A stretch of 50,827 bases of DNA, taken from contig JAGZCC010000008.1 in NCBI GenBank assembly GCA_018369555.1, positions 1 through 50,827 of the forward strand. Reading direction: 5' to 3'. Position 1 is the stretch's first letter. Every line of letters starts with the position of its first letter. Source of the DNA: Thomasclavelia spiroformis. GTDB lineage: Bacteria > Bacillota_I > Bacilli_A > Erysipelotrichales > Coprobacillaceae. The notes beneath the pieces are model-generated. The model saw only the letters and a list, made by a program, of their open reading frames with translations, did not search any database and had not been told where the DNA came from. The translations under genes were made by a program, and so were the position numbers. Shown in pieces: positions 1 through 7,675 of this stretch.

Positions 1-96
1 TAGCCGTAAGGCATAAGGAATGTCTTCAGACATGCGCTTTGGGAGCAGGGCTATGCCCGCATAAGTAAAACCACCGGCTAGGCCGGTGGATATTTA
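1..96. mobile_element. Structured DNA resembling an IS200/IS605-type right end (partial); also usable as a terminator
   Basis: Three tight hairpins follow one another: ATGTC/GACAT around TTCA (20-33), GGGC/GCCC around TAT (48-58), and an 8-bp GC-rich stem CCACCGGC/GCCGGTGG with a 3-base loop (71-89). The GC content is far above the flanking DNA. The arrangement resembles the right end and omega-RNA region of IS200/IS605 elements, but no tnpA or tnpB is visible because the window begins here. On the minus strand the last hairpin is followed by TTTTAC and lies just after the stop of the gene at 99-1091, so it may simply terminate that gene. The family assignment rests on general resemblance only. 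Confidence 0.35.
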
Positions 97-98
97 TT

Positions 99-1091
99 TT
101 AGAACATTGATTTTATATCATTTACGATATAATCAATCATTGATAATGGGGTAAATTGTAAGTTAATTTTACAACATCTGCATAAATCTTCAATAGCACA
201 CCAAACACTAGGATTACGAATAAAGATTGTTTGTGGGATACCATTTTCTAGAATATAGCTACATAAAAAAGTTAAGACGACTGTAATTTCATCATCTTCT
301 GGAGATAATATGTGATTATAAATAATCATTTGAGATGTTTCATCAAGAACAATAAATAATAAAGGATTAATCGGACGATTGTAATTTTTATCATTAATTG
401 GATTATTTAGATAAATCAAATCCATAATTAAGTTATTATCATTATGATGCTGGTTAATAATTTTTTGTTTTTCATTTTCGTTTGACATTTCAATACTTAT
501 AAATTTATCTAATTGAGGAATAATGATTGGTTCATAATACCATTGCTTATCTTTTTGATAGGCATTTATTATTTCATCTTCATCGAATTTAACATCGATT
601 TCTTTTTTATTATATAAACTAGTAATGTCTAGTAATTGTTGCATTATTTGAACTAAAATTTGAGCTTGATCATCATTGATATGATAAGGGATGAAACGTT
701 TTTTATAAGATAGAAAATATGGCCAATTTCCATTACCACGATATTTTAAACCTAACGCTTTAATGATTTCTTTTTGTTGTTTAGGAACTTCAACACGATT
801 CCCTAAATAAAAAACTAAACAGTTTTGATCATACATTAGATATTTTGTAACACTAGAATCTATTTGCTCAATCAATAGTGATTCTAAATCACATAAGCCA
901 TCATTGTTTTGATAAACAGATAAACCAATACAATCACCAATTTTACCCATAATAGAACAATAATAAGTATTTCCATCAGGTAAATTTATTTGAATCCAGT
1001 TATCACTCCAAAACTGTTGCCATGGTTTAGTTATTTTCCATTGATTAATTACATCATATAATTCTTTCCAAATATTTAAATTATGTTTCAT
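99..1091 (-). CDS. DUF7309/DUF6930-type protein of unknown function
   Basis: A 330-residue cytoplasmic protein with no signal peptide or membrane segment. The N-terminal part (about residues 8-80, with PWQQFW and a SIMGKIG stretch followed by GLSVYQ) resembles the DUF7309 domain. The C-terminal part (about 240-330, beginning PLLFIVLDE) resembles DUF6930; these two domains commonly occur together in Firmicutes. No catalytic motif can be recognised and no function is assigned. The ATG at 1091 has no Shine-Dalgarno sequence just upstream (the preceding bases are ctaaaaaacaca), and a TATAAT lies only about 18 bases before the start, so the mRNA may be nearly leaderless. Its promoter zone sits in a long inverted repeat (1104-1141). 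The gene reads away from the neighbouring PAP2 gene's 3' end, and its stop is followed by the GC-rich hairpin at 71-89. Confidence 0.7.
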   Translation of the reverse strand: MKHNLNIWKELYDVINQWKITKPWQQFWSDNWIQINLPDGNTYYCSIMGKIGDCIGLSVYQNNDGLCDLESLLIEQIDSSVTKYLMYDQNCLVFYLGNRVEVPKQQKEIIKALGLKYRGNGNWPYFLSYKKRFIPYHINDDQAQILVQIMQQLLDITSLYNKKEIDVKFDEDEIINAYQKDKQWYYEPIIIPQLDKFISIEMSNENEKQKIINQHHNDNNLIMDLIYLNNPINDKNYNRPINPLLFIVLDETSQMIIYNHILSPEDDEITVVLTFLCSYILENGIPQTIFIRNPSVWCAIEDLCRCCKINLQFTPLSMIDYIVNDIKSMF

Positions 1092-1103
1092 TGTGTTTTT
1101 TAG

Positions 1104-1141
1104 TATATTATAAATGACATTTTTAAGTCATTTATAATATA
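1104..1141 (-). promoter_or_regulatory. Inverted repeat over the promoter of the DUF7309/DUF6930 gene
   Basis: Perfect 15-base arms (1104-1118 and 1127-1141) flank an 8-base loop. Read on the minus strand, the gene-proximal arm contains TATAAT, which would place the transcription start only about 10 bases before the ATG at 1091. The repeat could be an operator or an RNA hairpin; the sequence alone does not decide. Confidence 0.45.
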
Positions 1142-1304
1142 GCTTGTCCTTTCTATTAATTTTAATTTATCTATAGTTGATGATGTTTGTAAAATTGAAA
1201 TACATAAATGTACATTTGTATTATTTCTTGTAACTTTGGGCTATTAAAAAATAATCTTATCACATTATATTTTCAAAATTTTACCAAGGGAGTTACGGAA
1301 GAAC

Positions 1305-1332
1305 TTATCATAGATAATATTATCTATGATAA
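1305..1332. repeat. Perfect 28-bp palindrome
   Basis: The 28 bases starting TTATCATAGATAAT are identical to their own reverse complement, with no loop. It lies about 30 bases beyond the stop of the minus-strand PAP2 gene and upstream of the DUF7309/DUF6930 gene. There is no T-run directly after it on the minus strand, so it is not a classical terminator; it could be a protein-binding site or a transcript-stabilising hairpin. Confidence 0.6.
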
Positions 1333-1362
1333 ATACAATTCAATATTTAAACTTTCTATTTT

Positions 1363-1842
1363 TTATATTTTGATTAAAGCAATTATTGATGCAATAATTA
1401 TTGCACTAATAACATCACTTAAATAGTGTACACCATAAAGTATTCTTGTAAAAGCAATTATAATTGCTAAAATAATCATAAAACCACCTAATGTCATATT
1501 TACGTTTAAACAGGCAAAGGCAATTGCAAAAGCACTAACAGTATGCCGACTAGGAAATGATTCACCATGTTTATGTTTACTTAGGGGAATAATATTCATA
1601 GTTTCGTAAGGTCGCTTACGATTGATTATTTTTCTAATTAGGGTAACAAGGATAAAGGCACTTAGTGGGCGTAATATAGTTTCTAAGAGTAAATGACTTT
1701 TTGTGAAAAATAAATAAATGATTAGACTAGGATAGACAATAAAAGTAATTATCGGGACATATTTAGCTAATATAATCACTAATTTTTTTAAATTCGAGTG
1801 ATTGTGAAGATATGTTAATATTGTTTGGTAAAAAGTTTCCAT
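1363..1842 (-). CDS. PAP2-superfamily membrane phosphatase
   Basis: A 159-residue integral membrane protein with about five hydrophobic segments and the three PAP2 phosphatase signatures in order: a KIINRKRP stretch (K-x6-RP type), SFPSRH (PSGH-like, with Arg for Gly) and TRILYGVHYLSD (R-x5-H-x3-D), giving the catalytic His and Asp. Family members dephosphorylate lipid phosphates such as undecaprenyl pyrophosphate or phosphatidic/phosphatidylglycerol phosphate at the outer membrane face. The small size and lack of other domains fit an undecaprenyl-PP phosphatase (BcrC-like), but substrate cannot be told from sequence. A weak aaggagaat-type ribosome site precedes the ATG at 1842. The gene is divergent from ychF. 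Confidence 0.85.
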   Translation of the reverse strand: METFYQTILTYLHNHSNLKKLVIILAKYVPIITFIVYPSLIIYLFFTKSHLLLETILRPLSAFILVTLIRKIINRKRPYETMNIIPLSKHKHGESFPSRHTVSAFAIAFACLNVNMTLGGFMIILAIIIAFTRILYGVHYLSDVISAIIIASIIALIKI

Positions 1843-1972
1843 AAATTCTCCTTAGTTCTATAAGATAAAATATATAATTTTATTATATAGGAATAAATTT
1901 TATTTTAAAATATTATTTATAAGATTTATTAATGAGTAATTATGTAAAAAAGAGGAAACTAAGTAAACAAAC

Positions 1973-2002
1973 TTGCTTTTTTATAGTAGATTAATGTAGA
2001 AT
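1973..2002 (+). promoter_or_regulatory. Possible σA promoter of ychF-srtB
   Basis: TTGCTT at 1973-1978 and TAGAAT at 1997-2002 are separated by 18 bases, about 30 bases before the ychF ATG. The match to consensus is moderate. Confidence 0.4.
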
Positions 2003-2030
2003 ATAAGAGCATATGAATGGAGTGATATAA

Positions 2031-3131
2031 ATGGCATTAACAGCAGGTATTGTAGGATTGCCAAATGTTGGCAAGTCGACGTTATTTAATGCAATAACAA
2101 ATGCACAAGTAGAAGCAGCAAACTATCCGTTTGCAACAATTGATCCCAATGTAGGAGTGGTAGAAGTACCTGATTATCGATTAGAAAAATTAACAGAATT
2201 AATTGAACCAAAAAAAACAGTTCCAACAACTTTTGGTTTTACTGATATTGCTGGTCTTGTAAAAGGGGCAAGTAGAGGTGAAGGTTTAGGAAATAAATTT
2301 TTAGGTAATATTAGAGAAACTGATGCGATTTGTGAAGTAGTGAGATGCTTTAGAGATAAAGATGTTACTCATGTAGATGGTGATGTTGATCCAATTAGAG
2401 ATATTGAAACTATTAATTTAGAATTAATTTTTGCAGATTTAGAAACAGTGGAAAGAAGAATCGGACGTTTAGGTAAAAAAGCACAATCTGGTGATAAAGA
2501 TGCTAAAATTGAAATTGCAATTTTAGAAAAATTAAAAGCAACACTTGAAGCAAATCAACCAGCAAGAATAATTGATTTTTCAAAGGAAGAAATAGCTATT
2601 GTAAAACAATATACACTACTTACGATGAAACCAATTATATATGTTGCTAATCTTGGAGAAGAAGATTTAGAAGATCCAAATAGTAATCCTCATTATGTTA
2701 AAGTTGTTGAATTTGCAACTAATGAGGGGGCTGATGTAGTACCGATTTGTGCAAAAATTGAAAGTGAATTAGTAGGAATGGAAAAAGCTGAAAAAGATAT
2801 GTTTTTACAAGAACTTGGAATTGAAGAAAGTGGACTTGATAAATTAATTAAGGAAGCATATAAATTGCTAGGGCTAAGAACTTATTTTACAGCAGGGGTA
2901 CAAGAAGTTAGAGCTTGGACTTTTAAAGAAGGAATGACAGCTCCTGAGATGGCGGGAATCATTCATAGTGATTTTCAAAGAGGGTTTATTAAAGCAGAGA
3001 CATATAGTTTTGATGATTTAGTTGAATATGGCAGTGAACATGCGTTAAAGGAAGCTGGTAAGATTCGACAGGAAGGAAAGCAATATGTTGGTCAAGATGG
3101 AGACATCATGTTGTTTAAGTTTAATGTATAA
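2031..3131 (+). CDS. ychF: Redox-regulated, ribosome-binding ATPase YchF
   Basis: A 366-residue Obg-family P-loop protein of standard YchF length. The G1 loop GLPNVGKST is at residues 9-17, followed by FATIDPNVG (switch region) and DIAGLVKGAS (G3). The C-terminal TGS-like domain holds YFTAGVQEVRAWTF and ends GDIMLFKFNV, the usual YchF tail that helps ribosome binding. The family prefers ATP to GTP and associates with the 50S/70S ribosome; it is linked to oxidative stress and translation fidelity. The ATG at 2031 follows a GGAGTG ribosome site. Its stop overlaps the start of the sortase gene by one base, so the two are probably translated from one message. Confidence 0.97.
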   Translation: MALTAGIVGLPNVGKSTLFNAITNAQVEAANYPFATIDPNVGVVEVPDYRLEKLTELIEPKKTVPTTFGFTDIAGLVKGASRGEGLGNKFLGNIRETDAICEVVRCFRDKDVTHVDGDVDPIRDIETINLELIFADLETVERRIGRLGKKAQSGDKDAKIEIAILEKLKATLEANQPARIIDFSKEEIAIVKQYTLLTMKPIIYVANLGEEDLEDPNSNPHYVKVVEFATNEGADVVPICAKIESELVGMEKAEKDMFLQELGIEESGLDKLIKEAYKLLGLRTYFTAGVQEVRAWTFKEGMTAPEMAGIIHSDFQRGFIKAETYSFDDLVEYGSEHALKEAGKIRQEGKQYVGQDGDIMLFKFNV

Positions 3132-3937
3132 TGGCTAAAGATAAAAAGAGTTTGATTGAAAAAATTAAACCAACTGATTTTAAGGATTTATTACGAAGAA
3201 TTGTATTATTAATATGTATTTGTGTCTTTTGTTATAGTGCATATAATTTAGGATCTATTTTTTTAGAATATAAACAAATGGATGATAGCAATGAAAAGAT
3301 TGAAGAAACTTATGTGACTGAGGTAACAGAAGAGGAAGATGCATATAAAAAAATTGATTTTGATGCTCTTTTAAAGAGAAATCCAGATGTTAAAGGGTGG
3401 ATAGATATCCCAGATACAAGAGTTAGTTATCCAATTTTACAAGGGGAAACTAATGATACTTATATTCATAGTGATATTGATAAAAAAGAATTTAGAGCTG
3501 GATCTATTTTTATTGCAAGTGAAAATCAAAATCCATTTGCTGATTTAAATACGGTTATTTATGGACATAATATGAATAATGGTTCAATGTTTAATAATAT
3601 TAAATCATATACTAAACAAGAATTTGCTAATGAGCATCCATACGTATATATTTATTTACCTGATGGTACAGTTAGCCGTTATAAAGTAGTGGCGGCACAT
3701 ATTATTCCAGAAAAAAGTGTATTATATAATACAGCAATTACAGATATTCAATCTTTTTATGAAGAAATGTTAAAAACTAGTAGTATCGAAGTTGATTTTG
3801 ATAAAACATTGAATAATCCAGTTATTACATTATCTACTTGTACTTCTCGAGGAAGTGATAGTGGTGAACGCAATGTTGTTCATGCAGTTTTGGATAAAGC
3901 TGGTATAGATCCCAAAGTTGATAAAATAGAAAAATAG
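3131..3937 (+). CDS. Class B sortase
   Basis: A 268-residue sortase anchored by one N-terminal membrane helix (about residues 23-50) with the catalytic domain outside. Catalytic residues are visible: His146 in VIYGHNMNN, Cys237 in TLSTCTS and Arg247 in SGERNVVHA. The domain starts at about residue 72 with the FDALLKRNPDVKGWI stretch and SYPILQ typical of class B enzymes. Such enzymes attach surface proteins or pilin-like substrates to peptidoglycan. The start ATG shares one base with the ychF stop, with no separate promoter seen. No large substrate gene lies beside it; a 38-residue protein with a sorting-signal-like sequence is encoded far downstream at 28766. A terminator follows at 3943. 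Confidence 0.95.
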   Translation: MAKDKKSLIEKIKPTDFKDLLRRIVLLICICVFCYSAYNLGSIFLEYKQMDDSNEKIEETYVTEVTEEEDAYKKIDFDALLKRNPDVKGWIDIPDTRVSYPILQGETNDTYIHSDIDKKEFRAGSIFIASENQNPFADLNTVIYGHNMNNGSMFNNIKSYTKQEFANEHPYVYIYLPDGTVSRYKVVAAHIIPEKSVLYNTAITDIQSFYEEMLKTSSIEVDFDKTLNNPVITLSTCTSRGSDSGERNVVHAVLDKAGIDPKVDKIEK

Positions 3938-3942
3938 TTGCG

Positions 3943-3970
3943 AAGCATAGATGAATTTGTCTATGCTTTT
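3943..3970 (+). terminator. Rho-independent terminator after ychF-sortase
   Basis: AAGCATAGA (3943-3951) pairs with TCTATGCTT (3960-3968), an 8-base loop, followed by TT. It lies 5 bases past the sortase stop. Confidence 0.8.
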
Positions 3971-4136
3971 GTACAATCTCTTAACAAGGATCTGATATTT
4001 TTATTTATAAGTTATTATTTAAGATGGATGAAATGTTTTGTAGAAAAGAGTAACCTTGAAGCTATAAAATTATTAATGTTATTTGAAGAATTTGATGTAG
4101 TGATAGGTTAGTCTATTTTTTGGTTAAGGTTATAAT

Positions 4137-4165
4137 TTGACGGATAGTACTATTTTAGGTATTAT
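4137..4165 (+). promoter_or_regulatory. σA promoter of the LCP gene
   Basis: TTGACG (4137-4142), a 17-base spacer and TATTAT (4160-4165). It lies about 30 bases before the ATG at 4198, and the spacer contains the small palindrome ATAGTACTAT. Confidence 0.6.
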
Positions 4166-4197
4166 AGGGTAAACTATGAGCGAATTGAGGTGGCAGT

Positions 4198-5691
4198 ATG
4201 AAGGATAATAAGTTTTTCAAAATTATTACTTCTAAATACATGATTTTAGGAATTCAATTGATAATTTCTATAGCAACGATATATTTTTGTTTTAAATTAA
4301 AATTGATTCCAATGAAATATATATTTGGTATAATTATTGCTTTATTAATATTATTAGTTGCTTTTTTTGGGATTATTTATAGCGGTGAAAAGAAATCTAA
4401 AGATGGAACATCAAGTAAACGAAGTGTCATTATAAAAATTATTAGTTTATTACTTAGTATAACATTAGTATTTGGATGTACAATGTTAATTCGTAGTGAT
4501 AATTTTATCAATAAAGTAAGTGATGCAGTTGGTCAACAATATGTAGTTTCTGTAATCGCACTAAAAGATAGTGATATTGATAAAAAAAGTTTAGCTGAAA
4601 AAAAGTTTGGTGTTTGTTATGAAAAGGATTCTAAAACTTTAACAACTGCGCTTGCGGATATGGAAAATGAAATTGGGGAACAAGAATATATTAAATATGA
4701 CACATATATTAAATTGGCTGATGCTTTATATAATAAAGAAGTTGATTGTATTGTTGTAGGAGAACAATTTAGAAATCAACTTCAGGCAAATCATGAAAAT
4801 TTTGATGGAGAAACTAAAATTATTGCATCTTATTCTTATGATGCTAAATTAGAAGTCACAACTAAAAAAACAGATGTTACTGAAAAAGCTTTTTCAGTAT
4901 ATGTTACAGGAATAGATATTTATGGTAGCTTAAATACAGTTTCTCGTAGTGATGTGAATTTAATTGTTACGGTAAACCCTAAGACTAAACAAATTTTAAT
5001 GACAAGTATTCCTCGTGATTGTGAAATTAATTTACATAGTAATGGTGAATTAGATAAATTAACACATACAGGTAATTATGGTACTGCAGAAACAATTAAT
5101 ACAATTCAAGATTTATTAGATATGGAGATTAATTATTTTGTAAGAACTAACTTTAGTGGGATGACCAATATTGTTGATGCTTTAGGCGGAATAACAGTTG
5201 AATCGGATGAAGAATTTGATACGTTACATGGAAATTATCATATAGTAAAGGGAATAAACGAGATGGATGGAGACAAAGCTTTGTGCTTTGTAAGAGAGCG
5301 TAAGCATTTAAAAGCAGGTGATTTTGCTCGTGGAAGAAATCAACAAAAGGTATTAAGTGCTTTGATTGATAAAGCTTTATCACCTAAAATTATTACTAAT
5401 TTTGATAAAATATTAACCGCTCTTGAAGGAACCTTTGAAACTGATATGACAAGTAGTGAGATTCGTTCTTTGTTAGCGATGCAATTAGATGATATGGCTG
5501 ATTGGAATATTATTAATGTTCAAATTGAAGGTGAATATTATGATTGTTATGAAACATATTCAATGTATGGAACAAAATCTGATGTAATGAAACCATTCAA
5601 TAGTCATATTAAAAGGGTTCGTAAATTAATTAATAAGGTTGAGGAAGGTAAAAAGATTACAGATAATGAATTGAAAGGATTAGTACACTAG
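4198..5691 (+). CDS. LytR-CpsA-Psr (LCP) family wall-polymer ligase
   Basis: A 497-residue protein. Three hydrophobic segments lie near residues 15-32, 39-60 and 77-95. Residues about 105-225 form an extra domain with a substrate-binding-protein look (an AEKKFGVCYEKDSKTL stretch and EVDCIVVGEQF). The LCP catalytic domain runs from about 234 to 400, with TGID, SRSDVNLIVTV, TSIPRD and the arginine-rich FVRERKHLKAGDFARGRNQQ that binds pyrophosphate. LCP enzymes move polymers from lipid carriers onto peptidoglycan (wall teichoic acid or polysaccharide). The neighbouring O-antigen-ligase-like gene supports work on an exported glycopolymer. The start follows GAGGTGG with proper spacing. The older annotation as a transcriptional attenuator should not be used. 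Confidence 0.92.
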   Translation: MKDNKFFKIITSKYMILGIQLIISIATIYFCFKLKLIPMKYIFGIIIALLILLVAFFGIIYSGEKKSKDGTSSKRSVIIKIISLLLSITLVFGCTMLIRSDNFINKVSDAVGQQYVVSVIALKDSDIDKKSLAEKKFGVCYEKDSKTLTTALADMENEIGEQEYIKYDTYIKLADALYNKEVDCIVVGEQFRNQLQANHENFDGETKIIASYSYDAKLEVTTKKTDVTEKAFSVYVTGIDIYGSLNTVSRSDVNLIVTVNPKTKQILMTSIPRDCEINLHSNGELDKLTHTGNYGTAETINTIQDLLDMEINYFVRTNFSGMTNIVDALGGITVESDEEFDTLHGNYHIVKGINEMDGDKALCFVRERKHLKAGDFARGRNQQKVLSALIDKALSPKIITNFDKILTALEGTFETDMTSSEIRSLLAMQLDDMADWNIINVQIEGEYYDCYETYSMYGTKSDVMKPFNSHIKRVRKLINKVEEGKKITDNELKGLVH

Positions 5692-5714
5692 GAGTTTGAT
5701 AGTAAACTCCTTTT
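5691..5714 (+). terminator. Terminator after the LCP gene
   Basis: GGAGTTT (5691-5697) and AAACTCC (5704-5710) form a stem followed by TTTT; it begins at the last base of the stop codon. Confidence 0.8.
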
Positions 5715-5768
5715 ATTGTTTTATAAGTATCAGGGTATAATAAGACTATTAATTGGAGATAGAGAAAG

Positions 5769-7139
5769 ATGATTTTTAATCGAAAATATTATAAGTTATG
5801 TTTTATTGTATATATGTTTATTAATACATTAGCATTAGGGTATTTAGGGATTGATGTAAATTATATGTTTGTACCTTTATTGATTTGGGCAGTATTGATT
5901 ATTGGTTATGATTTATTTAAAGGTGAATTTAGGTTAAAAAATAATTATAATCTTTTGATGGTTGTTCAAGGTGTTATTTTATTAATAGCAACTTTTTTAA
6001 ATGAGTATAGTGATTTTAATTCTTATGTAATAGCTTTAATGCAAATGATTATATATGTACTGATTTTTGGTAATCGAGCTTCAATGAGTAAAAATGATAT
6101 TGTTGATGAAGTTAAGCTAATTATTCCTGTAGTAAGTGTTTTAGTTGGAGTGGCATCATTTATTTCTATATGCATGTATATAATGAATTTTTCAGATGTT
6201 GCTAATGGGTGGAATTTAGGGATGATTAAAAATCGCTTGTGTGGTGTTTATTTTAATAGTAATCCAGCCTCTTTTTTAGCGTGTATTACGATTGTTTTAG
6301 CGCTAATTGCAATTAGAGAAAAGTTTAAGCACAAGTTTTGGTATGCAATCAATATTGTAATACAGTTAATATATATTTTTTTAACAAAATGTCGAGCAGC
6401 TGTAGTTATCTTAATGATGATAATTTTAATGGTTATTTATTATTTTTTTATTAGACGGAAAGTGTATGCTAGATATAAAAAGGTTTTATTTATAGCCTTA
6501 CTATCCTGTATAATTGTTTTTTTTAGTATTTTTGGGCAACGAATTATAAAAACTATACCAATGTTTCAAAAATTCACAATTGAAGAAACAAGTCGTTTTC
6601 AAATTGATAAACTTGAAAAAGCAATGCATTTGTTAGTATCTGGTAATCAAGATGATTTTAATAGAGGATTAACAATAGTTGATGAGGTATCAAATGGAAG
6701 GATATCGCTAACAAAAACTGCGTTTGAAGTTTGGAAGACTAAACCATTAATAGGAATTGGAGCCAACAATTTTAAAAAGATTGGTAGCAAAGAAACAGAT
6801 ATTTTAGAATATTGGGCAGTACAGGTTGTTCATAGTCATAATGTTTTTTTAGAAGCTTTAGTAGCGATGGGAATAATTGGGTTTGTGTTATTTGTAATTT
6901 TTTTTATTAAGTGTGTTGTAATGTGTTGTAATGTTTTAAAAAGAAGTCATGGAAAAGCTGTGTATTTTATTGTCCAAATGTTTGTCGTAATTGTTTCAAG
7001 TGAATTTATTGGAAGTTTATCTGATTATGGGGTATTTTATATTTATTCATTGTCAGCAACGTTGGCCTGGTGTTTTTTAGGGTATTTATTTGTTTATCAA
7101 AATTTAATTGATGGTAATAAAAATGATGAAACTATCTAG
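5769..7139 (+). CDS. O-antigen ligase/Wzy-like polysaccharide membrane protein
   Basis: A 456-residue polytopic protein with about eleven hydrophobic segments. The long extracellular loop between residues about 260 and 350, followed by KPLIGIGANNFKKIG and VVHSHNVFLEALVAMG, matches the Wzy_C (PF04932) pattern of O-antigen ligases and polymerases, with the conserved H-x-H-N. Such enzymes polymerise or transfer lipid-linked glycan on the outer face of the membrane. The adjacent LCP ligase suggests a capsule or secondary wall polymer. The ATG at 5769 follows a weak GGAGATAGAGAAAG site, and a TATAAT lies at 5736 with a poor -35, so it may have its own promoter after the preceding terminator. Whether it is polymerase or ligase cannot be told. 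Confidence 0.82.
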   Translation: MIFNRKYYKLCFIVYMFINTLALGYLGIDVNYMFVPLLIWAVLIIGYDLFKGEFRLKNNYNLLMVVQGVILLIATFLNEYSDFNSYVIALMQMIIYVLIFGNRASMSKNDIVDEVKLIIPVVSVLVGVASFISICMYIMNFSDVANGWNLGMIKNRLCGVYFNSNPASFLACITIVLALIAIREKFKHKFWYAINIVIQLIYIFLTKCRAAVVILMMIILMVIYYFFIRRKVYARYKKVLFIALLSCIIVFFSIFGQRIIKTIPMFQKFTIEETSRFQIDKLEKAMHLLVSGNQDDFNRGLTIVDEVSNGRISLTKTAFEVWKTKPLIGIGANNFKKIGSKETDILEYWAVQVVHSHNVFLEALVAMGIIGFVLFVIFFIKCVVMCCNVLKRSHGKAVYFIVQMFVVIVSSEFIGSLSDYGVFYIYSLSATLAWCFLGYLFVYQNLIDGNKNDETI

Positions 7140-7152
7140 GTTCATCTTTTTT
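7125..7152 (+). terminator. Terminator overlapping the stop of the O-antigen-ligase-like gene
   Basis: GATGAA (7125-7130) pairs with TTCATC (7141-7146), then six Ts. The stem overlaps the end of the coding sequence. Confidence 0.65.
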
Positions 7153-7176
7153 ATTAAATGTTTATGAGCTAAAAAG

Positions 7177-7218
7177 TTGACATCTTTCGATGATGTTATA
7201 TAATGTTAGCGACCTAAC
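7177..7218 (+). promoter_or_regulatory. σA promoter with MarR operator-like inverted repeat
   Basis: TTGACA (7177-7182), 16-base spacer and TATAAT (7199-7204). Directly after the -10 lies GTTAG-CGAC-CTAAC (7205-7218), an inverted repeat over the expected transcription start. Placement in front of a MarR gene suggests that the repressor controls its own operon; this is inference. Confidence 0.65.
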
Positions 7219-7235
7219 AATTAAGAGGTGGAATC

Positions 7236-7667
7236 ATGGATAAAAAGAAAATTGGAGCAGAAATTAGAGTGCTTGCTAATTTGATAGGACGAAATTTAAA
7301 TGACATTAATTTTGGAGATGAATGTTATAATTTGACAGGCCCGCAAACTTTAATTTTGGCTTATTTGTATAGGCGTCAAAATGATGATGTTTTTCAAAAG
7401 GATATTGAATTAGAGTTTAATGTTCGGCGTTCTAGTGCAACTGGCGTATTAAAATGTTTAGAAGCAAATGGGTTTATTAGACGTGAAAGTATCAATCGGG
7501 ATGCACGATTAAAAAAAATTATTTTAACTAAAAAAGCCTATAAGCATCGAGAGGTTTTAGAAAGACATATTGATGAGTTAGAAAAAATATTAGTTAGTGG
7601 TTTAAGCCAACAAGAAATCGATGACTTAATCAAAATACTTGGCAAAATCAAAAGAAATTTGGAGTAG
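7236..7667 (+). CDS. MarR-family transcriptional regulator
   Basis: A 143-residue winged-helix protein of usual MarR length. The recognition region QKDIELEFNVRRSSATGVLKCLEANGF (given here as its position, about residues 53-79) is followed by the wing, with the conserved D-x-R of the family seen as RDARLKKI (about residues 88-95). The C-terminal helix forms the dimer. Its start follows GAGGTGG. The gene lies 8 bases ahead of the giant activase gene, so the two are co-transcribed; the promoter carries an inverted repeat that fits autoregulation. The ligand is unknown. Since the partner belongs to the acyl-CoA dehydratase activator family, an acyl-CoA or fatty-acid-linked signal is possible, but that is speculation. 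Confidence 0.9.
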   Translation: MDKKKIGAEIRVLANLIGRNLNDINFGDECYNLTGPQTLILAYLYRRQNDDVFQKDIELEFNVRRSSATGVLKCLEANGFIRRESINRDARLKKIILTKKAYKHREVLERHIDELEKILVSGLSQQEIDDLIKILGKIKRNLE

Positions 7668-7675
7668 GAGAGAGT

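Noticed and set aside
1208..1426. 72-codon plus-strand frame
   Set aside because: It overlaps the PAP2 gene on the other strand, contains the 28-bp palindrome and has no ribosome site.
4170..4197. AGCGAATTGAGGTGG before the LCP gene matches 15 bases of the T-box at 18991-19005
   Set aside because: The rest of the T-box (GAACCACG), stem I and a terminator are missing, and a promoter at 4137-4165 leaves too short a leader. The match reflects the GAGGTGG ribosome site.
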